NCBI GenBank assembly: GCA_963575745.1
Contig: CAUYUJ010018726.1
Span: 1 to 64,000 of the forward strand
Direction: 5' to 3'
DNA from: Prorocentrum cordatum
Lineage: Eukaryota; Sar; Dinophyceae; Prorocentrales; Prorocentraceae
DNA: 64,000 nucleotides
The translations under genes and the position numbers were made by a program. Below are positions 21,187 through 30,135 of this stretch, in pieces; position 1 is the first letter of the stretch; the number at the start of each line of letters is the position of its first letter. The notes beneath the pieces were generated by a model. It saw nothing but the letters and a program-made list of their open reading frames with translations, did no database searches and was not told the DNA's origin.

Positions 21187-22670
21187 AAGCTCGCGAAAGA
21201 AGGACGGAGGCCCAGACTTCCGACGACTTCGGTCTCTAGGGCCCGCTATCGGGCCTCAGGACCATCAACCTTGCTTCTTGGACCGAGTTTCGGCCCCGGG
21301 GAAGGTGTCGAGACCTCTGGGGCCGCGCACTGAAGAAATCACATCGTCGGATGTCTGGAGGGAGGGAGGGCGAGGATGAGGAGGAGGAGAATGAGAAGAG
21401 GGGGGAGATCGGGGGAACTAGATCGGCGGGTGTATCGCGGTTGTCTCGGGAAGGACTTTTGTAAGACTGCATGCGCGTGGAAGCTCGCGGTTTCGAAGCC
21501 TGGTAGCGTTCCAAGGCCTGGGTTGCGCGCTCGATTATTATTTTGTGGGCGGTGGCCAAGGCTTTTGGTCAATCTCCCATCGCTTTCCGAAAGCTTGAGC
21601 TGGCGTTCCAGGGGAGCCCGAGGCCTTCTGCGAGATCCGGGGCCCCGGAGCGGCCAAAAGCCCGAGAGTGTCTCACCTTGGCCCTGCGAGTGCCACCGCT
21701 GTCGAAGGCCATTCCTGATCGGAGATGCAGGGCGACGCGGGCCCAGTCGGCTCGAGGGGTGGGCCGCGGGAGAGAGGTGCGGAAGTGGGACAGGGCAGGG
21801 GCAGAAAGAGGGAGGGCAAGCCAGGTGCACGCGTGGCATATCTGACATCCTACCCCTCCCACCCATCCCTTCCCACTGCGTTTTTTTTCTCTATCCGCCG
21901 GCGCGTGTCATGGCGGACCTAGGGCTCCAGACAGGACTCCGTCGTGTTATGCGCAATCTGAAGAGAAAGGGAGCTGCGCACATCGGAGGAGGAGGTGGCG
22001 GATGAACAGGAGGATGAGCAGGAGAAAGAGGAGGAGGAGGAAGGATGAGGACGATGGCGACCGAGCAGCAGCACGAGCTGGAGTGGAAGGAGCGGGAGGA
22101 GCAGGAGGACGAGGGAAAGCGGAGAAGGGGAAACGAGGGGGGCGACAACTATGAAAAATGGTTCGGATCCCCGCGCTGGGGCGAGAGCGCCATTCTCAAG
22201 GGCGCCCGGCGCCCTCGAGGGCGCGAAGTTATTCGCGCTTCGCGCTTCGCGGTTCGGTTCCGATTCCTCCTCGTCCTCCTCTTCTCCCCTGGGAGGCGGC
22301 GCGAGAGGGCGAAGTTATTCGCACTTCGCGCTTCGCGCAGCGCGAAGCGCGAAGTTGGGAGCCCTTAATTCTGAACGACGGGAGGAAAGCGCCGACAGGA
22401 GGCCCACGCTACAGCAGGAACACCAACTTGAAATATCGGGAACTATCGAATTGAACCACACATCAGATAAGATATCGTTTGACATCGTGTGTGCATAAAG
22501 ACAGTATGCGGAGAGGGCCGAACATCTGCAATACAGGGTCAGGGGATAGAGGAGAGTAGCATTCATAATGTGCAGTTGTGGAGAAGGAGGGGTGAGCAAA
22601 AGGAGTGCTGAGTGCTTGAGAAGATGGAGGAGGGTCGGAAGAGTGCGACGTCGACGCTTCTGCTGCTCAC
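21187..22670. other. Gene-free stretch with G/A-rich tracts and a perfect hairpin
   Basis: GGA-rich words lie at 21356-21410 and 21985-22140. GCGAAGTTATTCGC begins two blocks about 88 bases apart (22225 and 22313). The second contains a perfect hairpin, with arms at 22323-22338 and 22340-22355 around a single A. No gene was recognised. Confidence 0.65.
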
Positions 22671-22673
22671 GAC

Positions 22674-22702
22674 GACGACGTCGATGATGATGATGATGAT
22701 GC

Positions 22703-22752
<50 letters not shown>

Positions 22753-22765
22753 CTGATGCTGATGC

Positions 22766-22796
<31 letters not shown>

Positions 22797-23050
22797 GACG
22801 CTGCTGCTGCTGATGATGGTGGTGATGATGATGATGCTGATAATGATGGTGGTGGTGGTGATGGTGGTGATGACGATGATGATGGTGGTGGTGGTGATGG
22901 TGATGATGGTGGTGATGGTGACGGTGATGGTTATGGTGATGGTGATGGTGGTGATGATGATGGTGATGATGATGGTGGTGATGGTGACGGTGATGATGAT
23001 GCTGATGCTGATGATGGTGATGATGATGATGATGCTCATGATGGTGATGG

Positions 23051-23108
<58 letters not shown>

Positions 23109-23145
23109 AGTGGTGATGGTGGTGATGGTGGTGAGATGCGGAGAT
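22674..23145. repeat. (GAT/GGT)n triplet array
   Basis: About 470 bases of GATGATGATG with GGTGGTGAT and GCTGATGCT blocks. It produces poly-His, poly-Met and poly-Ile frames that should not be annotated as genes. Confidence 0.95.
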
Positions 23146-23309
23146 GCTGGTGATGGTTATTATGAGGAGGGCGAGGATGATGAGCATGGCAGCAGGAAGG
23201 CCTGGCACACAGCGGGCCCCCCAGGCACTGGGTGGCTGGCGACATCCTCAAGGAGCCCGACCGTGGGTGGCGCAGGTGTGGGTGCCCCCCTTGCCTCCCT
23301 CGGCTCCGT

Positions 23310-23482
23310 CCGCTCTCTCTCTCTCTCTCTTTCCTATCCTCCCTCTCCCTCCCTCCCTCTCTCCTCTCTCCTCCCTCCACGCTTCTCCCTCTGCCTTCCC
23401 TCTCATTCCTCCTCTCTCCTGCCTCTCTCTCTCTCTTTTTCTCTCGTTCCCCTCATCTCCTCTCTCTCCTCTCCCCCCGCTT
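23310..23482. repeat. (CTCTCC)n pyrimidine tract
   Basis: CTCTCTCT and CCCTCCCTCC words over about 170 bases, directly before the possible exon at 23487. Confidence 0.9.
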
Positions 23483-23486
23483 CCCG

Positions 23487-23655
23487 AGGAGGATGTGCGC
23501 CGCGCCCGCCACTTCGAGTCCGCCCCCGCGAGGGGGCGGCACGATCACGAGTCCGCGGACGACGCCGAGTTCGGCCTCCGCCCGCAGACGCGCCAGTCGA
23601 GCCACGCCAGCGGCGCCGACGGCGGGCTCAGCTTCGACGAGAGCGGGGGCCTCTG
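23487..23655 (+). CDS. Possible isolated exon, acidic and charged, function unknown
   Basis: Between two pyrimidine-rich arrays lies one complex segment. After CTTCCCGAG it reads EEDVRRARHFESAPARGRHD and continues to SFDESGG. The preceding pyrimidine tract plus AG could serve as a splice acceptor. The composition (D, E, R, H, S) differs from the repeat-encoded frames around it. No domain is recognised, no clear donor is visible, and it could be non-coding. Confidence 0.25.
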
Positions 23656-23689
23656 CCTCTATATCCCCCTATTCATCCTCCTCTTCCTC

Positions 23690-23852
23690 TTCTTCCTCCT
23701 CTCTTCCTGAATTTCCTCTTCCTCATCGTCTTCCTCTTCTTACTCCTCTTCTTCCTACTCCTCTTCATCCTCTTCCTCATTCTCCTCCTTCTCCTCCTCT
23801 CCCCCCTCCTCGTCCTCCTCCTCCTCCTCCACCTCCTCCCCCTCCGAAATGG
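23690..23852. repeat. (TCC/TTC)n pyrimidine tract
   Basis: CCTCTTCCTC and CTCCTCCTCC words over 160 bases; no coding content. Confidence 0.9.
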
Positions 23853-23869
23853 ATGAAACCAGGAGTTAA

Positions 23870-24925
23870 TTAGATATTAACTCTGGAGCGAATCCATGTC
23901 AAAGTGGATCCAGCAACCGGCTTCCTCGTGGATTAACTGCGGAGTTAATCCACAGGGAAGCGGATCCACAAGCCAGCCTCCTCCTCCTCCTCCTGGAGTA
24001 ACTCCGGAGTTCATCAACGGGGGAGGGGTGGATCAGGGCTCTGCCCTGTGCCCCGTGAATTAACTCCGGAGTTAATCCACGGGGGAGGGGTGAATCAGGG
24101 CGCCGCCCTGAGCCCCGTGAATTAACTCCGGAGTTACTCCGGAATTAACCCACGGGCGAGGGGTGGAACAGGGCGCCGCCTGGGCCCCCTCCAAGCGGCT
24201 TCTCAGAAGCCGTCCAGGAGGCCTCTGAGAAGCGCCGCCCTGGGACCCGTGAATTAACTCCAGAGCTAATCCACGGGAGAAGGGTGGATCAGAGGCCGCC
24301 TGGAGGCGCCCCAGGCGGCCTCTGATCCACCCCTCCTCCGTGGATGAACTCCGGAGTTGATCCACACGGCGCCCTGATCCACCCCTCCCCCGTGGATTAA
24401 CTCCGGAGTGGATTCACGGGGCACAGGCCGTGGATTAACTCCGAAGTTGATTCACGGGGCCCAGAGCGGCACCTCTGAGAGGCCTCCTGGAGGCCCTCTG
24501 AGAGGCCACCTGGAGGCGCCCCAGGCGACCTCTGATCCACCCTTCCCCCGCCGATTAACTCCGGAGTTAACTAACGGGGCCCAGCAGGGCGGCGTTCTGA
24601 TCCATCCCTCCCCCAATGATTAATTCCGGAATTAATTCACGGGGCCCAGGGCGGCGCCCTGATCCAATCCTCTCTCGTGGATTAACCCCGGAGTTAATTC
24701 ACGGGGCTCAGGGCGGCGCCTTGATCCACGCCTCCCCTGTGGAGTAAGTCTGGAGTTGACTTACGGGGCCCAGGGTGGCGCTCTGATCCACCGCTCCCCC
24801 ATGGATTAACTCCAGAGCCAACTCACGAGGCCCAGGTCGACGGGATAGGAAAATGTGTGGACACAGAACGGCCCGCACAATTACGCGTGCACCCCTGCCG
24901 GCCCGCCTGCGGATTCACTCCGGAG
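23870..24925. repeat. Palindromic satellite array 1, with internal inversion
   Basis: Units contain TTAACTCCGGAGTTAA, a perfect 16-bp palindrome, plus GGGCCCAGGGCGGCGCCCTG and GATCCACCCCTCCCCCGTGG. From about 23985 to 24303 the units are in reverse orientation (ACGGGGGAGGGGTGGATCAG). From 24311 onward they are forward. The switch is a hairpin with perfect 22-base arms at 24282-24303 and 24311-24332 around a 7-base loop. The same satellite, forward only, recurs at 53995-54690. The left edge (23890-23980) and the right edge of the second array share a distinct variant unit. Confidence 0.9.
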
Positions 24926-24929
24926 CTAA

Positions 24930-25425
24930 TTCGCGGGACCTTCGCGGACCCCCAAAAACCGAACCCCGAACACAAAAACCCGAAGCCCGAACACCGAACC
25001 AGACAACCGAAACCCGAAGCCAGAAGCCCGAACACCGCAGCCCAAAAACAAGACCCTTAAGCTCGACAACGAAAGCCCGACGGCCGAAACGCGAAACAAT
25101 CCGACACCGAAGCTCGAAACAATCCGAAACCGAAGCTTTCGGCATTTTTGTGTTTCGGGTTTCTGTGTGTTAACTGGTTTTCGTGTGTGTTGTTTTCTGG
25201 CTTCGCTGCTTTGTTTCATTGGTGTTGTCTCTTATTGTTTCAGGTTTCCGTTTTCTTGCTTCGAATGGTTTCGAGCTTCGGCTTCGGATTGTTTATTGTG
25301 TTTTCGTTATTGGTTTCTTGTTTTCTTGTTTTCTGCTTGTATAGGGTTTTCGCCGTAGGATTGTTTTGGGTTGTTTCGGATTTTTCGTTTTCTGGATCTC
25401 GTGTGGTTATCGTTTTGCTGTGGCC
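24930..25425. repeat. A/C-rich CCGAA repeats switching to G/T-rich TTCGG repeats
   Basis: From 24945 to about 25135 the + strand is rich in CCGAAC, AACCCGAAGC and CCGAAACC. From about 25140 it becomes rich in TTCGGGTTTC, TTTTCG and GTGTTT. The switch near 25138 (CCGAAGCTTTCGGC) is itself palindromic, so the whole may be one large, degenerate inverted repeat. No gene was recognised. Confidence 0.6.
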
Positions 25426-25429
25426 CCGA

Positions 25430-25690
25430 GAGCGTGTTTTTTGGGGGGCGCTGGGGGGGTCCCAGATGGATTTTCACCCTGCAGCGGTTCTGGGGTGAAA
25501 TTCCATTTAGGGCGTTCCCGAGACTGGGCGAGGGGGCCCAGCCGCGAGGAAAAGGCCCCCCAAGAAGAGATTTCATGTGCCACACTTCGACTGTTGGGGC
25601 GCGGGTGCACCCCCACCCTTCTCCCCGAGAGCGTTTTTTGGAAGGGGGGGGTCCCAAATGGGTTTTCACCCTACAACTTAGGCGATGCTT
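25430..25690. repeat. Dispersed repeat, copy A
   Basis: GGTGAAATTCCATTTAGGGC, then CCCGAGA, AAGAGATTTC and CCCCGAGAGCGTTTTTTGG, then TGGGTTTTCACCC appear in this order. A diverged copy with the same order lies at 26650-27030. Confidence 0.6.
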
Positions 25691-25984
25691 AAGAAAACCT
25701 AAGTTTTCGGCCAGAGTCTCGATTATTCTTAACGTGTCAATGATCGCCCCCGTGACTCATCCCTCAACCCCCCACCCCCCCGGCCGGATTTCTTTTCTTC
25801 TTTCCGCGGGGGGTCAACCTTCGCGGCGACCCGTTAAACCCGGGACCCCTGGCGGCGCATGGATTTCTTTCCTTCTTCCCCGCGCGCGTTGCCGTTGGAA
25901 CCCCTGGACCCCTCCGACTACCGTACAACTCGTATTTGAGTACAACTGGTACTATCATGTCCTATCGCGCAGTTGTTCCTATGT

Positions 25985-26195
25985 TGGGTTTCCAATGTAT
26001 TAGGTTTCCAATATATTGGGTTTCTAATGTATTAGGTTCCTAATATATTGGGTTCCCAATATTTTGGGTTTCCAATATATCGGGTTTCTAATATATTGGG
26101 TTTCGAATATATTGGGTTTCCAATATAGTGGGCTTCCAATATATTGAGTTTCCAATATATTTCGTTTCCAATATACTGGGTTCCCAATATATAAG
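25985..26195. repeat. 17-bp minisatellite, A/T-rich
   Basis: About a dozen units of the type GGGTTTCCAATATATT occur, each varying by one or two bases. It is one of the few AT-rich tracts in the window. The 300 bases before it (25690-25985) hold nothing recognised. Confidence 0.9.
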
Positions 26196-26649
26196 CCCGA
26201 ACCCGAACCCAAACCTCACCAGCTGTAATTCAGTTGTTCCCGTACTAATACAAATCCCTAGTGCAACCGCGATTAAGGTGTTGTTGCATTGCACTTACAG
26301 TCTCGGCTCTCACGCTTTTCTTCCTCTGGTTGCGCTTGGGGGGGTGGGGCCCCTCGCGCGGGCACCCCCGCGGCTGGGAGTTCATTCCTCTTCCGGAATT
26401 TGAGGGGGGGGTAACCCCCGTGCTCGAACCCCATCGCCAGGGTTTTTTTCTTTCCTCCGCGGAAACCGGACCCCCTGGGTTCTTCGGCGCGCCCCATTTT
26501 TTTTTTCTTTCCGGTTGGGCCTCCATGGGTCTTAGGTTGGAGTCACCCGGGTGATTGTCAATGTAAATCCTAAGATTTGAATGGAATTTTTGGGTTTTAA
26601 CTCAAGTTCTGAGACTATGAATTTCTTAACCCATGATTTCTAAAGCATT
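26196..26649. other. Gene-free stretch
   Basis: CCCGAACCCGAACCC follows the minisatellite at about 26198. Then come G, C and T homopolymer runs. No coding or RNA feature was recognised. Confidence 0.55.
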
Positions 26650-27030
26650 TCGCAGGGTGTAGAACCGTTCCAGGGTGAAATCCATCTGGGCGCTCCCGAC
26701 GCTGATCGGGGTGGCCCCCCCCCGATAAGAGATTTCGGCTGTGGCGTTCCAAAAACGGCCTTGCGTTCGAGGATCGAAAGGAGTTGCCCTCTCTTCCGTG
26801 GCGGAAGGTCGGCAGAAGGTCGGCGGACGCGAAACGAGGCCGCCTCCTCCCGTGGAAGCTCGGCGGAAGGTGGTGGAGGTAAAAGTGCGCCCCCAAGAGG
26901 TGCACACTTTTTTTGGTATAGGGTTCTCGAAATGGGACATGTGGAAAATGACGATTCTGGGGCTCGGGCATACCCCCCCCGGCTCCCCGAGAGTGCTTTT
27001 CGTATTGGGAAGGATCCCGGATGGATTTTC
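26650..27030. repeat. Dispersed repeat, copy B
   Basis: A diverged match to 25430-25690: GGTGAAATCCATCTGGGCGC, TCCCGACGCTGA, GATAAGAGATTTCG and CCCCGAGAGTGCTTTTCG lie in the same order, with about 130 extra bases in the middle. Confidence 0.6.
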
Positions 27031-27190
27031 GGAAGTACGTTTTTCATCAGAAGTAGTTCTTTTTTCTTCAGGAGTGCTTCTTTCTTCTTCAGAAATTATG
27101 TTTTCTTCGTCAGAAATCAGTTTTCCTTCTTCAGAGGTGCGTCGTCCTTATTCAGAAATGTTTTTCTTCAGAAATATGTAGATATTCGTC
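27030..27190. repeat. TTCTTCAGAA-type short tandem repeat
   Basis: TTTTTCATCAGAAGT, TTTTTTCTTCAGGAGT and similar words recur every 22-27 bases. One extra copy lies near 29515-29535. Confidence 0.75.
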
Positions 27191-27301
27191 AGAAGTTTTT
27201 CCCAACCCTCCTTGTGTTCGGTACTCGTTTTGAATAGAGCACTGCGGCATCCACTTCCCGCCCTCTCCTCCTCCTTCTCTCCTGTGTTCGCGGTGCCCTG
27301 C

Positions 27302-27765
27302 GGGGCTGCGATCTGCGCAATTGTCGCCACTTTCGTGGGCTCCTGGCTGTCCCCTGCGGGGCTGCGATCTGCGCAACCGTCGCCAAATTCGTGGGTTCCT
27401 GGGAGGCCCAGCGGAGGTACGTCATACGCAGATCACTTTGAGGCCTCCGTGTCCCTGCGGGGCTGCGATCTGCGCAACCGTCGCCACTTTCGTGGGTTCC
27501 TGGGAGGCCCAGCGGAGGTACGTCATACGCAGATCACCTTGAGGCCTCCCTGTCCCCTGCTGGGCTGCGATCTGCGCAACTGTCGCCACTTTCGTGGGTT
27601 CATGGGAGGCCCAGCGGAGGCACGTCATACGCAGATCCTTTGAAGCCTCCCTGTCCCCTGCGGGGCTGCGATCTGCGCAACTGGCGCTACTTTCGTGGGT
27701 TCCTGGGAGGCCCAGCGGAGGCACGTCTTACGCAGGCCACTTTGAGGCCTCCCTGCCCCCTTGGC
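27302..27765. repeat. 101-bp satellite, about 4.5 units
   Basis: GGGGCTGCGATCTGCGCAA or close variants begin at 27302, 27358, 27459, 27561 and 27662. The last three intervals are 101-102 bp and the first is a deleted unit. Each full unit ends with GAGGCCCAGCGGAGGYACGT and CGCAGATCA. Confidence 0.9.
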
Positions 27766-29350
27766 ACACTTGGCGCGCACCTGGCGCGCACCTGGCTCGC
27801 TGGGCGCACCTGACGCACCTGACGCGCTGGGCGCACCTGGCGCGCACCTGACGCACCTGGCGCACCTGGCGCACTTGTCGCACCGGTCGCACCTGGCGCA
27901 CCTGGCGCGCACCTGGCGCGCACCTGGCGCGCACCTGGCGCGCACCTGGCGCACCTGGCGCACCTGCCGCACGTGGCGCACCTGGCGCACCTGGCGCGCC
28001 TGGCGCGCCTGGTGCAACTAGCGCACCTGGCGCACCTGGCACGCACCTGGCGCACACCTGGCACACCTGGTGCATCTGGCGCACCTGGCGCACCTGGCGC
28101 GCTGGGCGCGCCTGGCGCACCTGCCACACCTAGCGCAGACCTGGCGCACCTGGCGCGCCTGTCGCACCTGGCGCATCTGGCGCACCTGGCGCACCTGTCG
28201 CACCTGGCGCACATGGCGCACCTGGCTCACTTGGCGCGCCCGGCGCAACTGGCGCACCTGACCTTGGGCAACTGGCGCACCTGGCGCACCTGACGCGCAC
28301 CTGGCGCACACGTGGCGCACACCTGGCGCAACTGGCGCACCTGTCGCGCGCCCGCGCACCTGGCGCGAACCTGACGCGCTGGGCGCACCTGGCGCACCTG
28401 GCGCGCTGGGAGCACCTGGCGCGCACCTGGTGCACCTGGCGCACACCTGGCGCACACTTGGCGCACCTGGCGCGCCTGGCGCCTCTGGCGCGCCTGGCGC
28501 GCCTGGCGCGCCTGGCGCACCTGGCGCACCTGGCGCGCCTGGCGCACACCTGGCGCGCACCTGGCGCACCTGGCGCACCTTGCGCATCTGCCGCACCTGG
28601 CGCACACGTGGCGCACCTGGCGCACACCTGGCGCACCTGGCTCACTTGGCGCGCCTGGCGCACCTGGCGCACCTGGCGCGCTGGGCGCACCTGACGCACC
28701 TGACGCACCTGACGCGCGGGGCGCACCTGGCTCACCTGACGCACCTGGCGCACCTGGTGCACCTGGCGCACACCTGGCACACCTGGTGCATCTGGCGCAC
28801 CTGACGCACCTAGCGCGCTGGGCGCACCTGTCGCACCTGCCACACCTAGCGCAGACCTGGCGCACCTGGCGCGCCTGTCGCACCTGGCGCACTTGGCGCA
28901 CCTGGCGCACCTGGCGCACCTGGCGCACCTGGCGCATCTGGCGCACCTGGCGCGCTAGGCGCACCTGGCACACACCTGGCGCACACCTGGCGCACCTGGC
29001 GCACTTGGCGCGCCTGGCGCACCTGGCGCGCCTGGCGCGCCTGGCGCGCCTGGCGCACCTGGCGCACCTGGCGCACCTGACGCGCCTGGCGCACTTGGCG
29101 TACCTGGCGCATCTGGCGCACCTGGCGCACTTGGCGCGCTGGGCGCACCTGGCGCACCGGGCGCACCTGGGGCACACCTGGCGCACACCTGGCGCACACC
29201 TGGCGCACACTTGGCGCACCTGGCGCGCCTGGCGCATCTGGCGCGCCTGGCGCGCCTGGCGCACCTGGCGCACGTGGCGCACCTGGCGCACCTGGCGCAC
29301 CTGACGCACCTGGCGCACCTGGCGCGCCTGGCGCGCTTGGCCCACCTGGC
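27766..29350. repeat. 9-bp minisatellite array, (CTGGCGCAC)n, about 1.6 kb
   Basis: Nearly uninterrupted CCTGGCGCA units occur with variants CTGGCGCGC, CTGACGCAC and CTGTCGCAC. All frames stay open on both strands (for example repeated A-P-G or H-L-A tripeptides), which explains many long false frames. The array is flanked on both sides by parts of the 101-bp satellite. Confidence 0.95.
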
Positions 29351-29354
29351 GCGC

Positions 29355-29400
29355 ATGGGCTTCTGGGAGGCTCAGCGGAGGTACGTCCTACGCAGATCAC
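29355..29400. repeat. Right-hand fragment of the 101-bp satellite
   Basis: TTCTGGGAGGCTCAGCGGAG, then GTACGTCCTACGCAGATCAC matches the second half of the units at 27302-27765. Hence the 9-bp array lies inside one 101-bp unit. Confidence 0.85.
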
Positions 29401-29549
29401 CACTATACCATGGCGCCGAGATGTCCTTCGGTATTGAGTGGTCCTGAATGTAAGTGTCACTTGTGTAGAAAGGGTTGGGTACGTCGCATAATAATTTCTC
29501 TTCAAGGGTATGCCTTTCTTCTTCAGAAGGGAAGTATTTCTGTTCGAAA

Positions 29550-30135
29550 CACTGAGGGGCCCCTGCGAGGCTTCTTCGAGCTCCTAGGGGCCTCTGCGAG
29601 GCTTCTGCGAGCTCTAAGGGGACTCAGCGAAGCTTCTGCGTGCACTGAGAAGCTTCTGAGGCCTCTGCGAGGCTTCTTCGAGCTTTGAGGGGCCTCTGCG
29701 AGGCTTCTGCGAGCTTTGAAAGGCTTGTGCCAGGCTTTTGCAAGCTTTGGGAGGGCTCTACGGGGCTTCTGCGAATTCTGGGAGGCTGCTGCGAAGCTTC
29801 TGCGAGCTCTGAAAGGTCTCCGCGGGTTTTCTTCGAGCTCTGAAAAGCTTTGCGATGCTTCTTCGAGCTCTGAAGGGGCCCCTGCGAGGCTTCCGCGAGC
29901 TCTGATGGGGCCTCTACGACGCTTGTGCGAACTTTGAGAGGCCTGTGCCAGGCTTCTGCGATCTTTGGGAAGGCTCAACGGGACTTCTGCGAATTTTGCG
30001 AGCGCGGAGAGGCCATTGCGACGTTTCTGCAAGCTCTGCGAGCTTTCTACTAGCTCTGAGATGCCTCTGCGAGGCGTCTTCGTGCTTTGAGAGGCTTCTG
30101 ACAGGCTTCTCCGAGCTCTCCGAGGCCTCCCAGAG
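29550..30135. repeat. 31-bp minisatellite
   Basis: Units of the type GGGGCCTCTGCGAGGCTTCT, then GCGAGCTCTGA recur mostly 31 bases apart (for example GAGCT words at 29578, 29609, 29680 and 29711). Later units are diverged. Confidence 0.85.

Noticed and set aside
20709-21333. Poly-Thr/Arg/Asp and poly-Ser/Val proteins
   Set aside because: Products of the (ACG)n array.
22315-23208. His-rich protein of 297 residues on the - strand
   Set aside because: It is entirely produced by the (GAT)n array. The + strand gives a poly-Met frame of similar length over the same bases.
27687-29505. Several long Ala/Pro/Gly/Arg-rich proteins on the - strand and His/Leu/Ala-rich ones on the + strand
   Set aside because: They come from a 9-bp array, which stays open in most frames on both strands.
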